This document shows positions 14,546 through 22,474 of a stretch of 32,679 nt of DNA, piece after piece (position 1 is the first letter of the stretch; each line of letters starts with the position of its first letter). The stretch is from Prochlorococcus sp. AG-402-G19 (GTDB taxonomy: Bacteria; Cyanobacteriota; Cyanobacteriia; PCC-6307; Cyanobiaceae): the NCBI GenBank assembly GCA_003279455.1, contig QCHU01000015.1, positions 1 through 32,679 of the forward strand, written 5' to 3'. The translations under genes were made by a program, and so were the position numbers. The notes beneath the pieces were generated by a model that was not told where the DNA came from, did no database searches, and was given only the letters and a program-made list of their open reading frames with translations.

Positions 14546-14659
14546 GAAAATCTAAGAGCAAATTTAAAATCCTATATAAGCTCAACTCCTATGGAAGAAA
14601 GTATATTAGTTGATAGCAAATGAGCCATCTCAACAACTGGTGCTGACAAACGTCAATTT

Positions 14660-14851
14660 TTATTTATTTTTGTTCTTCCTGCTTTCTCTAGCATTTGAAT
14701 CGTTTTCTAATGTTGTATTAATCAAACCTTGGAAGTCGCCAAAGGCAGAAGCGATCCCAAACATCACGATAAAACTTAAACCAGCAACAATTGTCACAAT
14801 CCAAGTACCTATTCCCATATTGAGTGGTAGTGCAAATAAAGGACTAGGCAT
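14660..14851 (-). CDS. 63-residue membrane protein, MFGxASAxGDxQ family, copy 1
   Basis: A hydrophobic helix (GTWIVTIVAGLSFIVMFGIA) leads into SAFGDFQGLINTTLEND and a charged tail (RESRKNKNK). The protein at 24952-25086 matches FxVMFGxASAxGDxQxLINTTLxND closely. Two independently placed copies, on opposite strands, show a real and mobile or duplicated family. Function is unknown. Confidence 0.78.
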   Translation of the reverse strand: MPSPLFALPLNMGIGTWIVTIVAGLSFIVMFGIASAFGDFQGLINTTLENDSNARESRKNKNK

Positions 14852-14933
14852 TCAAAAATCAATTACTATTAAAATTACCCTAAAGAGTTTTGGATATTTA
14901 ACAGTTCCTCCTTTAAATAAAAAAATAAACAAT

Positions 14934-15143
14934 CTAAAGACAGCTAGGTAAATCAAGAAAACTGCTATTGGGTTTAAACACGCCACCGATGCAAATTTCA
15001 GTCCTAAAGGAATTGCGGCTAAAAATCAGCCCATAGCCAAGAATCTGATTAAAAACTCCCCAGCTTCGTGAGCCCCAAGACAGGGCAATTCCAATGAGAA
15101 CTAAAACTGCAAATATTGCCAACTATATTTTTTTCTTTTTCAT
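14934..15143 (-). pseudogene. Small membrane protein gene with a nonsense codon after six codons
   Basis: The complement of 15143 reads ATG AAA AAG AAA AAA ATA TAG TTG GCA: a lysine-rich membrane-protein start interrupted by TAG at 15125-15123, then LAIFAVLVLIGIALSWGSRS and WGVFNQILGYGLIF. Either the gene is broken or translation now restarts at TTG 15122. The C-terminal part (EICIGGVFK) looks less regular and may be out of its original frame. Confidence 0.5.
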
Positions 15144-15221
15144 TTCGTAATTAAGTTTGGTAGAAGCTTTGTTGCCTTATCAACTAAGAGTGCTCTAATA
15201 CATGACCTCACCTTATAAATA

Positions 15222-15395
15222 TCAAATTGCCTCATCTGACATTGGATTAGGAAAAGGTGCTTCAACTATTTCCTCTTGAGGCATTGTCTCAACATCATCA
15301 GCTTGAGCTGCAAGAAGAAAAAGAATAAAAGAACTCAATTTTTTATTCTTTTTCTGAGAATTTCTATATGGACGAGAAACTTTATGTTTTTTCAA
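15222..15395 (-). pseudogene. Truncated secreted-peptide relative, overlapping the end of clpS
   Basis: The frame ends KKLSSFILFLLAAQADDVET, MPQEEIVEAPFPNPMSDEAI. The part from the hydrophobic helix to EAP parallels the 85-residue secreted protein at 16242-16499 (QAEEIDIIPQDEISEAP). There is no ATG; the only upstream start is TTG at 15395, inside the last codons of clpS, giving 57 residues. The N-terminus does not resemble a normal signal peptide, so this is either a decayed duplicate or a TTG-started gene coupled to clpS. Confidence 0.5.
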
Positions 15396-15678
15396 TTGGT
15401 GCCATTGTTAACCCTTTGCTGATTAGTTGCTGATGATATAGCTCTGCTTGTTCAAGGGGACCTCTCCATACTTCTGCTAAACCTTCCCTATCTACTGCGA
15501 TTGCAAGGTCCCATGATCTTTCTTCACTCATTCCTGGAATGATTGCCACAAGACAATTTGCTACATGTTCAAACGTATTAAAATTATCATCAAGAACTAT
15601 TATCCTTGCTTCTGGATATTTTCTTTTTGTTGTCTTTGGCTCTAAGACTGTTGTAGTTGAAGTAGTTTCTTGATCCAT
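15382..15678 (-). CDS. clpS: ClpS, Clp protease adaptor
   Basis: 98 residues from ATG 15678. After a disordered Thr/Lys-rich tail (residues 1-20), which in ClpS inserts into ClpA/C, come ARIIVLDDNFNTFEHVANCL (the V-L-x-D-D-x-x-T/N pocket region), then IIPGMSEERSWDLA and VWRGPLEQAELYHQQL, ending MAPIEKT. ClpS delivers N-degron substrates to ClpCP. A longer frame begins at 15705 (MLGSPPPPY), but it runs through a G10 tract (C10 on the coding strand) that would make that extension length-variable; no good Shine-Dalgarno is seen for either start. Confidence 0.85.
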   Translation of the reverse strand: MDQETTSTTTVLEPKTTKRKYPEARIIVLDDNFNTFEHVANCLVAIIPGMSEERSWDLAIAVDREGLAEVWRGPLEQAELYHQQLISKGLTMAPIEKT

Positions 15679-15685
15679 ATAAGGT

Positions 15686-15695
15686 GGGGGGGGGG
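15686..15695. repeat. G10 homopolymer tract just upstream of clpS
   Basis: Ten consecutive G bases in an AT-rich genome, 8 bases upstream of the clpS ATG (C run on the coding strand). It lies between the two candidate starts, so slippage would switch the upstream start in or out of frame or alter leader structure. Confidence 0.9.
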
Positions 15696-15720
15696 ACCCC
15701 AACATAAATCGACTGTTGAC

Positions 15721-15873
15721 CTAGTAAGTGTTTAAGTCGAATTTTGATTCAGTAGCCTTAACTGGAATTGGATTATTTGCTAAGGATTTATCTCCAGAGG
15801 AAGCTTGTAAGATAACTCCAGCCCCACCTATCAATAAAATAGCGAACATGATTGCGTGATATGCAGTAAACAT
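15721..15873 (-). CDS. 50-residue single-span membrane protein
   Basis: MFTAYHAIMFAILLIGGAGV then ILQASSGDKSLANNPIPVKA and TESKFDLNTY. A membrane anchor with a polar C-terminal tail. It ends 43 bases before the clpS start on the same strand. Not recognised. Confidence 0.68.
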   Translation of the reverse strand: MFTAYHAIMFAILLIGGAGVILQASSGDKSLANNPIPVKATESKFDLNTY

Positions 15874-16000
15874 TTTCCAAAACCTAAACTTATAAAAATT
15901 TAATTAGTTGAGATATAGCAGTGATGTAGTGCAAAGCGAATGTTTCTGAGATGTTTCTCCTACTACTGCTAGACGGTAGTCTATGGCTTAAAGAAAAGGT

Positions 16001-16029
16001 AAAAAAGAACCCTCATTTAATGGAGGGTT
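16001..16029 (-). terminator. Intrinsic terminator
   Basis: AACCCTC (16008-16014) with GAGGGTT (16023-16029), 7 bp; on the minus strand it is followed by CTTTTTT. Positioned to end the transcript of the secreted protein gene at 16242-16499. Confidence 0.7.
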
Positions 16030-16126
16030 AAAAATTGTGTGAGGATGATTTTTGAAGGGAAAAGAATGAACATTCCGCCTGCAAGTTATCAAAAAAAGGA
16101 CAGACCTAATGAACTATTAATGAATT

Positions 16127-16176
16127 AGCGAAGAGAGGACAGGATTTTGAAAACCGTCCCCCGAGCTGGCTTGATG
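16127..16176 (-). repeat. Dispersed hairpin element, partial copy E3
   Basis: On the minus strand ATCAAGCCAG, GGGGACGG, AATCCTGTCC and TTCGCT follow the same order and spacing as the 3' half of E1 (12351-12441). GGAC/GTCC pairing is kept although loop bases differ. The 5' half (GAGCGAGTAAC) is absent. Confidence 0.42.
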
Positions 16177-16241
16177 ATGCTTTTGTATTACGCCATCAAA
16201 TTAAAGTCAGCATAAAAACTTCTCTAATCTTGATGCTTTGT

Positions 16242-16499
16242 TTAGCTAGGGCTCTCATGTTTGTTTTTCTTTTTCTTGCTGTAATCCCTTTTAGTTGAAA
16301 CCTTGTTGCCACGCCAATCTGTTTCTCCTATATACATTTCCTCTCCAAATAAATCATTTAGTTGCTTTTCCGTTATTGGCTCAAGGGCAGGTGCTTCAGA
16401 TATTTCATCTTGCGGAATTATATCAATCTCTTCTGCTTGTATTGTTAAAGGACTGAAAAATAATAGAAGACTAAAAACAAACGAAAAGAGCTTTTTCAT
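16242..16499 (-). CDS. 85-residue small secreted protein
   Basis: Start chosen at ATG 16499 because MKKLFSFVFSLLLFFSPLTI followed by QAEE is a clean signal peptide; the open frame extends further upstream without signal-like sequence. The mature part is acidic (EEIDIIPQDEISEAPALEPI), contains a Y-I-G-E-T-D-W-R-G-N-K motif and ends with a very basic KKKKNK stretch. A shortened relative lies at 15222-15395. Periplasmic or outer-envelope location is likely. Function is unknown. Confidence 0.75.
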   Translation of the reverse strand: MKKLFSFVFSLLLFFSPLTIQAEEIDIIPQDEISEAPALEPITEKQLNDLFGEEMYIGETDWRGNKVSTKRDYSKKKKNKHESPS

Positions 16500-16685
16500 C
16501 CCACTGAATTGGCTGCTTTTGTCTATTAAAAACCAATACTCTCTTTTGATGCTATCGGCATTAATGCCTTTTTTAAGGTATTTTTTTATTGTTTTTGCTA
16601 TATTAGTTCGAAATAGTAGAGTGCCCAAAATATATTTCTCAATGTCCTCTTAAGAGAAAATAAAGTTGTTTAAAAAGTTATGAAT

Positions 16686-16716
16686 TAAATTTAGTTACAG
16701 TCAGTAACTAAATTTA
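16686..16716. terminator. 13-bp perfect inverted repeat spanning the porin stop codon
   Basis: TAAATTTAGTTAC (16686-16698) and GTAACTAAATTTA (16704-16716) with a 5-base loop. The last four codons and the stop of the porin gene are inside the right arm and loop. No strong T run follows, so it may act as a 3' stabilising hairpin or a weak terminator. Confidence 0.7.
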
Positions 16717-17693
16717 GTATTGATTGAGAAACCCAATTCTGGATTTTCCTGATTATTCTCTCTTAGAAATATAACTGGAATAATTTTTAATCTATCTGAA
16801 ATATTTATCTCACTCCAACCCTCATAACCTATCTTTTTATCTGCATTGTAAGTGCCAACTGCGATACCAACTTTTTTATTTTTTAGATTTTGTTGTAATG
16901 CAATAATCCAATTCTTTGTTGTTTTACTTGAATCATCATCTTTATATTCAATAGATACATTTATTGAAGGAAAGTTCTTTGGTTCATAGAAAGTTGCTAG
17001 ACCATAAGCATTAAAATTATTATTCAAATTGGCTGTTATGGTTCCCCCGAAATCTTTCTTTGTTAGACCAACTTGACTAATAAAGTGTATCGTTTGATTG
17101 TCTATTTGAGAGCTATTTGATGCAATTTTAAAAGACTTATTAAATCCATTTTTTTTTCTAATAGAAATCCCAATACCAGGACCATTTCCGGATGATGTAG
17201 TGTAATTAGTTCCATCTAATATTGCAATCCTCTCATTGTAAGACGTAGATTTTCCTGCTAAACCATGGTATCCAAACATCCTTGCTCCAATTATTGCTTC
17301 ATATTGATAATCCAATTTAAATCTATACAAAAGAGTTGTAATTTTAAGGTTATCCCCTTTTTGACTTTGTAAATCAAGCTTCAAGGGACTCTCTGATGCA
17401 TTGCCTGATTCAATAATCGTCAATAAATTATCTGTCCCTTTGAAACTAGTATTTAATTTAATCTTATTCTTATATGTGAAGTGTAATGACTCACTTGTAT
17501 TAGACCCCTTTAGTGCTCCTAATGTAAAAAATAAATTACCTTTAATACTTGTAGTAGGAAAATAATTTTTTTCTATTTTATCCTTCGAATTTATTATTTC
17601 ATCAACTTTTCTCGATTCTCCGTGGGCATTTAAAGTGAAAATTTGTAAGAAAAAAAATAAATATATCGATAAAATTTTGTTGTCAATCACCAA
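16701..17693 (-). CDS. Outer-membrane porin-like beta-barrel protein
   Basis: 330 residues. An N-terminal signal peptide (ILSIYLFFFLQIFTLNAHG) is followed by many alternating hydrophobic/polar strands such as GNLFFTLGALKG, NLTI-like segments, SINVSIEYKDD and KKVGIAVGTYNAD, and a C-terminal aromatic residue (ELGFSINTKFSY) required by the BAM machinery. It resembles the barrel part of cyanobacterial OprB/SomA-type porins but lacks the usual N-terminal SLH domain that anchors them to peptidoglycan, so it is short for that family (about 500 residues). Likely a small-solute channel; substrate unknown. Confidence 0.65.
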   Translation of the reverse strand: MVIDNKILSIYLFFFLQIFTLNAHGESRKVDEIINSKDKIEKNYFPTTSIKGNLFFTLGALKGSNTSESLHFTYKNKIKLNTSFKGTDNLLTIIESGNASESPLKLDLQSQKGDNLKITTLLYRFKLDYQYEAIIGARMFGYHGLAGKSTSYNERIAILDGTNYTTSSGNGPGIGISIRKKNGFNKSFKIASNSSQIDNQTIHFISQVGLTKKDFGGTITANLNNNFNAYGLATFYEPKNFPSINVSIEYKDDDSSKTTKNWIIALQQNLKNKKVGIAVGTYNADKKIGYEGWSEINISDRLKIIPVIFLRENNQENPELGFSINTKFSY

Positions 17694-17699
17694 TAAACT

Positions 17700-18270
17700 C
17701 TATAAAGATTTAAAATTAATAAAAAACTAATATTTCCAATTTTAAGTTTCTAAAAATAAATTGACTTAAATCCTATATTTACTTAAGGAATATAAGAGTT
17801 TTTAAACATACATAGGAAGTACTTATAATAGTGTGCAAACCCACAATGTTAATCCTAATTAGACCAAAGATATATCCATGAAGACCCCATAGCACCATAA
17901 ATCTAGGTATGGCCTTGTTTGTGCGAGTGCTTTGGAACTTAGAATTTACCAAAATTGTGGAACAAATAGGAAAAGTTCTCACATTCATAGGTGGTTAACG
18001 AGATCCAGGCACCCCACTCTTTCAGATAGGAATGTGGATTCTGGAAAACCGTTGGAATTATCGTGAGGAAGTTAGTGAAATAATTAGTGAATATCGAATA
18101 ATCAAAAAGGCTTCTTTTTTTTACGAGTAAACTCAAGAAAAAAGGACTAAAAAAAGCTACATAAACGGAGTAATGAATAAAAAAATTGTCTTTAATGATT
18201 TTTACATTAGTGGTATTTTGCGGAAGCACTATCAATCAGAGTTGGGGGCTGTACTGCATAGCTGTCCCTA
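17700..18270. other. Intergenic stretch, no convincing intact gene
   Basis: Minus-strand frames here (17779-18235) are rich in Phe/Tyr/Ser without a domain-like pattern and are probably chance. On the plus strand WILENRWNYREEVSEI-like codons near 18033-18130 are followed by a stop and then by further open codons to 18282, which could be a decayed gene. Nothing firmer can be said. Confidence 0.4.
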
Positions 18271-18274
18271 TCCT

Positions 18275-18363
18275 CGCTAGAGCGAGTAACGACTACTAAA
18301 CACTTTTGCGGATCGAGCTCAGGGCTAGGGGGAGCAGTTTGTAGAGTTTTTGTCCCTTTGCTT
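18275..18363 (+). repeat. Dispersed hairpin element, copy E2
   Basis: CGCTAGAGCGAGTAAC, CTACTAAA, TTTTGCG, AGCTCAGGGC, GGGGGAGCAGT and TGTCCCTTTGCT occur in the same order and at near-identical spacing as in E1 on the opposite strand at 12351-12441. The terminal stem is weaker here. It ends 120 bases before the TPR gene. Confidence 0.5.
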
Positions 18364-18482
18364 AAATTCTTCCTTTTAACTTTGGAAAAGAAAAATCTGT
18401 TTCAACAGTAAAATTAATTTAGTTAAGCATTATTAAAAACATAGAATTGAGATGGATAAAAATCATTAAGGAGGATTACTGA

Positions 18483-20678
18483 TTGCCTAAAAAGAAAAAC
18501 CACTTAACAACAACATTTCCAGTGCCTTTTTCTATTGAAGAAATAGAACTGAAAAAGAAAGTAGATATTCATGAGAAAATAATAGAAGAGACCGTTCGAT
18601 TAATTAATAAATTAAATCTATTGGATGACGATCAAACCAAAACCTCTTTTGAAACGGAAATAAAAAAAGAAGATAAGAAAAATACGATTAAAAATAATGA
18701 GCTCACTATCAAGGCCTTTGAATTTGTTAAAAATAGGAATTTTAAAGAAGCCGCTAAGATTTATAAAACTCTTATTCAACAAAAGTCTAATGACCCATTT
18801 GTCTACGCAAATCTTGCCTTTATCTCAGGAATAGATGGAAACAAAAAAGAAGTTGTAAGACTTCTTAGAAAAGCACTTACACTCAATCCTAAATATTTAG
18901 AAGCACATAATAATCTTGGGAATGCTCTACAAAGTCAAGGAAAACTTCACGATGCTATCAAGTCATACAAAAATGCATTGATTATCAAGCCTGATTTTGC
19001 TGAAGCCCATTACAATCTAGGTAATACTTATCAAAAAGATGGTGATTTTGATAAAGCTATTAAATCCTATAGAAGTGCTTTAGAAATCAAACCTAAACTT
19101 TCTGAAGCTCATTTTAATCTTGGAAATACTTTCTATAAAAAGGGAGATATTATTAATTCAATTAATTCGTACAATAATGCAATTACTATCAAACCTGATT
19201 CCCCAGCATATCATTTTAATTTAGGAACTATACTTCAAGAAAATGGTAATTTGGGTAACGCTATTTATTCCTTTCAGGAGGCTATAAAATTAAATAATAA
19301 TTTTCCTGAGGCCTACAATAATTTAGGTAATACATTTCTTCAACAAGGTGAAAACAATAAAGCAATTAAATCTTATAGAAAAGCAATTGAAATAAATCCA
19401 ATTTATGCAGAAGCTTATAACAACCTTGGTAATGCATTACATTTGGTAGGCGATCTTATTAATGCAATTACTGCTTGCAAAAAAGCAATCAAAGTTAGAA
19501 CTAATTTTAGTGAAGCTTATTTGAATTTGGCGAATATATATAAAGATAATAATGATATTCAAAATTCAATTAGATTCTATACCTTGGCTCTAAAGTATAA
19601 GCCAAATTTTGCCGAAGCTTATAATAATTTTGGTCATATATTTCTGGAAAAAGGTAATATCAATGTTGCTATTAAATACTATAAAAAAGCTATAGAATTA
19701 AAAGATAGATTTCCCGAAGCTCATTATAATTTAGGAAATTCATTACTCTTAATTGGTAACTATAAGCAAGGGTGGGAAGAATATGAATATCGTTTTTCCA
19801 AAAAACAACCTTCAACGCCTCATGCAAAACCAATGATAAAGAAGTGGGATGGAGGTAAATTATATGGTCAATCATTATTATTAGTTAGTGAGCAGGGTTT
19901 AGGAGATACTCTACAATTTATGAGGTATATTCTTTATCTTAAAACTAATGGTATTAAAGTAAATTTCTGTGCACAAAAGGAATTACATAATCTTATTACA
20001 GTATCAAAGATAGATAGAAATCCACTTTTAGCAGAACAAGTAGAATCAATCCATGAAGGTCAATGGCTTCCATTATTATCCCTCCCAAAATATCTTGAGA
20101 TTAATCAAAAGAATGCTCTTATTAAATCGCCTTATATAAAAACGACTCCAAAATTATTGAATAAATGGAAAAAAAAACTAAGACATGAAAATATGACTAT
20201 TATTGGTATCAACTGGCAAGGAAATAAAGATACAGAAAAAAATAATCTTAAAGGTCGTTCATTTAAGTTAGAGCTATTATCACCTTTAGCTAAAATCAAT
20301 AATATTAGATTAGTATCGTTACAAAAAGGTTATGGTTCAGAACAATTAGAAAATTGTTCTTTTAAAAATAAATTCGTAAGTTGTCAACATCAAATTAATA
20401 ATAACTGGGATTTCCTTGAGACAGCAGCAATCATAGCGAACTGTGATTATGTTATAACTTCTGATACTTCAGTAGCTCATTTATCTGGAGGTATGGGCAA
20501 AGAGACATGGCTCCTACTTCATAAAATTCCTGATTGGCGATGGGGTACACATGGCGAAAGAACTTTTTGGTATCCATCTATGAAACTTTTTAGACAGAAA
20601 GAGTTGAATAAATGGCAGGAAGTAATTGAGAAAGTAGTAATAGAATTAAAATTTCTAGTAAACAATAAAAATGAATAA
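18483..20678 (+). CDS. TPR-repeat protein with C-terminal glycosyltransferase-like domain
   Basis: 731 residues. The start is TTG at 18483, with a perfect AAGGAGG at 18468-18474; no ATG is nearby in frame. Residues 1-70 are charged helix; 75-430 hold about ten tetratricopeptide repeats of 34 residues (pattern EAHNNLGNALQ, AIKSYKNAL, IKPDFAEAHYNLGN). Then LLLVSEQGLGDTLQFMRYI and, near the end, TSDTSVAHLSGGMGKETWLL and WRWGTHGERTFWYPSMKLF match the GT9/heptosyltransferase-like domain often fused to TPRs in cyanobacteria. Probably a soluble glycosyltransferase or sugar-binding enzyme for surface or protein glycosylation; the acceptor is unknown. A hairpin follows at 20814. Confidence 0.85.
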   Translation: MPKKKNHLTTTFPVPFSIEEIELKKKVDIHEKIIEETVRLINKLNLLDDDQTKTSFETEIKKEDKKNTIKNNELTIKAFEFVKNRNFKEAAKIYKTLIQQKSNDPFVYANLAFISGIDGNKKEVVRLLRKALTLNPKYLEAHNNLGNALQSQGKLHDAIKSYKNALIIKPDFAEAHYNLGNTYQKDGDFDKAIKSYRSALEIKPKLSEAHFNLGNTFYKKGDIINSINSYNNAITIKPDSPAYHFNLGTILQENGNLGNAIYSFQEAIKLNNNFPEAYNNLGNTFLQQGENNKAIKSYRKAIEINPIYAEAYNNLGNALHLVGDLINAITACKKAIKVRTNFSEAYLNLANIYKDNNDIQNSIRFYTLALKYKPNFAEAYNNFGHIFLEKGNINVAIKYYKKAIELKDRFPEAHYNLGNSLLLIGNYKQGWEEYEYRFSKKQPSTPHAKPMIKKWDGGKLYGQSLLLVSEQGLGDTLQFMRYILYLKTNGIKVNFCAQKELHNLITVSKIDRNPLLAEQVESIHEGQWLPLLSLPKYLEINQKNALIKSPYIKTTPKLLNKWKKKLRHENMTIIGINWQGNKDTEKNNLKGRSFKLELLSPLAKINNIRLVSLQKGYGSEQLENCSFKNKFVSCQHQINNNWDFLETAAIIANCDYVITSDTSVAHLSGGMGKETWLLLHKIPDWRWGTHGERTFWYPSMKLFRQKELNKWQEVIEKVVIELKFLVNNKNE

Positions 20679-20813
20679 CAACAATAAGCAGTTATTATCA
20701 ATTCGGTTTATAACATTTTAACTTCCATATAGTCGAGTCAAAGTAGATATGTCCTTCGAAATGAATGTAATATATTCCTTTGTGTTTCACATAGTATTCG
20801 ATGATTCTTTCTT

Positions 20814-20840
20814 CTGTCCTATGAGGACAGTTTCTTGTCT
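20814..20840 (+). terminator. Hairpin after the TPR gene
   Basis: CTGTCCT (20814-20820) and AGGACAG (20824-20830), 7 bp with a 3-base loop, followed by TTTCTTGTCT. A likely plus-strand terminator, though 136 bases after the stop. Confidence 0.55.
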
Positions 20841-20842
20841 CT

Positions 20843-20991
20843 GATAGTCAGCTAGAAGAAATCAAGCATAACCAAAGTGAAGAAGAGCTCGAAAATATCT
20901 AGTCTTCTATTAAGAGATTGAAAAGAGTTGTCAAACTCGAGTCAAGGTGATTGATGAACGTTAGTATGAACTTCATGAGAAGACAAAACTT
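20843..20991 (+). pseudogene. Decayed coiled-coil protein gene
   Basis: DSQLEEIKHNQSEEELENI, stop (TAG at 20900), SSIKRLKRVVKLES, then a change of frame near 20945 to VIDER, stop (TAG), YELHEKTKLLL. The continuous heptad-like charged pattern across stops and frame change argues for one former helical protein. No start codon is preserved. The family is not recognised. Confidence 0.45.
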
Positions 20992-21128
20992 TTGCTCTAG
21001 CCAAGAAGGAGAAATATAAAGTTACTGCTTAGTAAATATTGTCTGTAGATGAGGGCGGATCATGAGGCGACAAAGTCCCCCCTTTTTATTCATTTGTCTC
21101 CCTAAAGAAAGAATTCATATAAAAAGTT

Positions 21129-22145
21129 TTAATTTAAAATTGTCTTTAAAGAAACTGTCATATCCTCTAATGTTTTTTTAAAGGAGGTTGGCTCCCAATC
21201 GAAAATTGAAATGGTTTCAGATATATCTGCTCCATATCGACCTCTTTTAATCATAGAGGAAGTGCTTTTCATATCTCTATTGAACATTGCTAAAGAATTT
21301 ATTACTTGATTAGGGACCAACCTCTTTGGAGATTTATTAAATCCAAGTTCTCTTAAAATTTCTGAAATTTTTAAGAATGGAATACCTTTTTGAGACGTTG
21401 CAATTATTCTTTTATGATCACTATGTTGATTCGTTAATGACTGAACATGTAGCTTCGCTACATCTCTTACATCAACCACCGTGAAATAAATATCTGGCAA
21501 AGCTGGGAATTTACCCGTAATCATTTTTGTAATTAGACTCGCTGATATACCTTCTATATCATTGCTAAGTAATGGTCCAAAAACCATTCCAGGATGAATA
21601 GTAGTCATTGAAAATGAATCGTCGGTTTGGTTGTCAACAAAATTCCAAGCTGCTTTTTCAGCTATTGTCTTGCTTTTTATATATGCACCTACATCCTTTG
21701 ACGTATCAGTCCAATCATTAGTGTTGCAGTAATTCTTGTTATGTCCGTAAGCTATTGCACCCATTGATGAAGTTAGGACTACCTTTTTAATTTTTGATTT
21801 GTGCGCAGCTTTTAGTGCCCTTAATGTTCCTTCTAATGCAGGGGTAATTAGCTCATTTTCATCCTTTGGCTCTTCGACAAAGCACGGTGAAGCAATATGC
21901 AAAAGATAATCACAACCAGAGGCCGCATCGTCCCAGCCTTCATCATTAAGTAAATCCAATTTACAAAATTCAAGATTGTTATTGCGGGTTTTTGTACTTA
22001 ACGATTTTCTTACTTGATCTTCACGATTTAGATCTCTTAGAGATCCTTTTACTTCATATCCATTATTTAATAATTCTAAAATGCAATGCAGAGCAATATA
22101 CCCTGAAGCACCAGTTACTAGAACTTTTCCTTGATTAACACTCAT
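21129..22145 (-). CDS. NAD(P)-dependent epimerase/reductase, extended SDR (dihydroflavonol reductase-like)
   Basis: 338 residues, normal length. KVLVTGASGYIALH (residues 7-20) is the nucleotide-binding loop, with the last Gly of G-x-x-G-x-x-G changed to Ala as is common in this branch. Further along come CDYLLHIASP, VVLTSSMGAIAYG with the catalytic Ser, and AYIKSKTIAEKAAW with the Y-x-x-x-K pair, then HPGMVFGPLL. Such enzymes reduce ketones or epimerise sugars and steroid- or flavonoid-like substrates; the true substrate in a cyanobacterium is unknown. Its start overlaps by 11 bases the end of the small gene upstream. Confidence 0.9.
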   Translation of the reverse strand: MSVNQGKVLVTGASGYIALHCILELLNNGYEVKGSLRDLNREDQVRKSLSTKTRNNNLEFCKLDLLNDEGWDDAASGCDYLLHIASPCFVEEPKDENELITPALEGTLRALKAAHKSKIKKVVLTSSMGAIAYGHNKNYCNTNDWTDTSKDVGAYIKSKTIAEKAAWNFVDNQTDDSFSMTTIHPGMVFGPLLSNDIEGISASLITKMITGKFPALPDIYFTVVDVRDVAKLHVQSLTNQHSDHKRIIATSQKGIPFLKISEILRELGFNKSPKRLVPNQVINSLAMFNRDMKSTSSMIKRGRYGADISETISIFDWEPTSFKKTLEDMTVSLKTILN

Positions 22146-22338
22146 TGGATAATATTATCAAACAAATAAAGACTTTCTTGTATACCTGGCAGCTTAAGTT
22201 CTCTGGGTAATACCCTTTCTTATTTATCTGATCTTTAATCCTGAAAACCTGTCTTTCGCAAATTTTTATAACCTCATCAATCTCTTTCAGTTCAAGTTCT
22301 CTTCGCCACTGTTTGAGTTCATTTTCCAGGCTTCTCAT
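22135..22338 (-). CDS. 67-residue helical protein
   Basis: MRSLENELKQWRRELELKEI then DEVIKICERQVFRIKDQINK: a charged coiled-coil helix that looks authentic. The last 20 residues (VYKKVFICLIILSNEC) change character and overlap the reductase start, so the original C-terminus may have been lost by a frameshift. Likely co-transcribed with the reductase. Not recognised. Confidence 0.55.
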   Translation of the reverse strand: MRSLENELKQWRRELELKEIDEVIKICERQVFRIKDQINKKGYYPENLSCQVYKKVFICLIILSNEC

Positions 22339-22373
22339 GCAGCTGATGTTTTCTGACTAAGATCGTCTCGGCT

Positions 22374-22472
22374 ATGAGTCAAACCACAGAAGTACATCAT
22401 CAAAGTTATCTAAGATCTATCCCATTCGGTACGTCCTATTTGTATGCCAAGCGCAATGCGAGGGTCAATTAA
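22374..22472 (+). CDS. Possible 32-residue peptide
   Basis: ATG at 22374: MSQTTEVHHQSYLRSIPFGT then SYLYAKRNARVN. No clear ribosome site, and it ends 3 bases before a broken gene. Weakly supported. Confidence 0.25.
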   Translation: MSQTTEVHHQSYLRSIPFGTSYLYAKRNARVN

Positions 22473-22474
22473 AT

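Noticed and set aside
14610-14951. Plus-strand frame across the MFGxASA gene
   Set aside because: Antisense to a gene with a clear paralogue; proline- and lysine-rich shadow.
16303-16653. Plus-strand frame of 116 residues
   Set aside because: Antisense to the secreted protein with a clear signal peptide.
17779-18235. Two minus-strand frames of 69 and 98 residues
   Set aside because: Phe/Tyr/Ser-rich, overlapping, no ribosome site, no domain; likely chance in AT-rich DNA.
18275-18363. tmRNA or tRNA at the hairpin element
   Set aside because: No acceptor stem, no T-loop TTCGA sequence and no CCA end; treated as a repeat.
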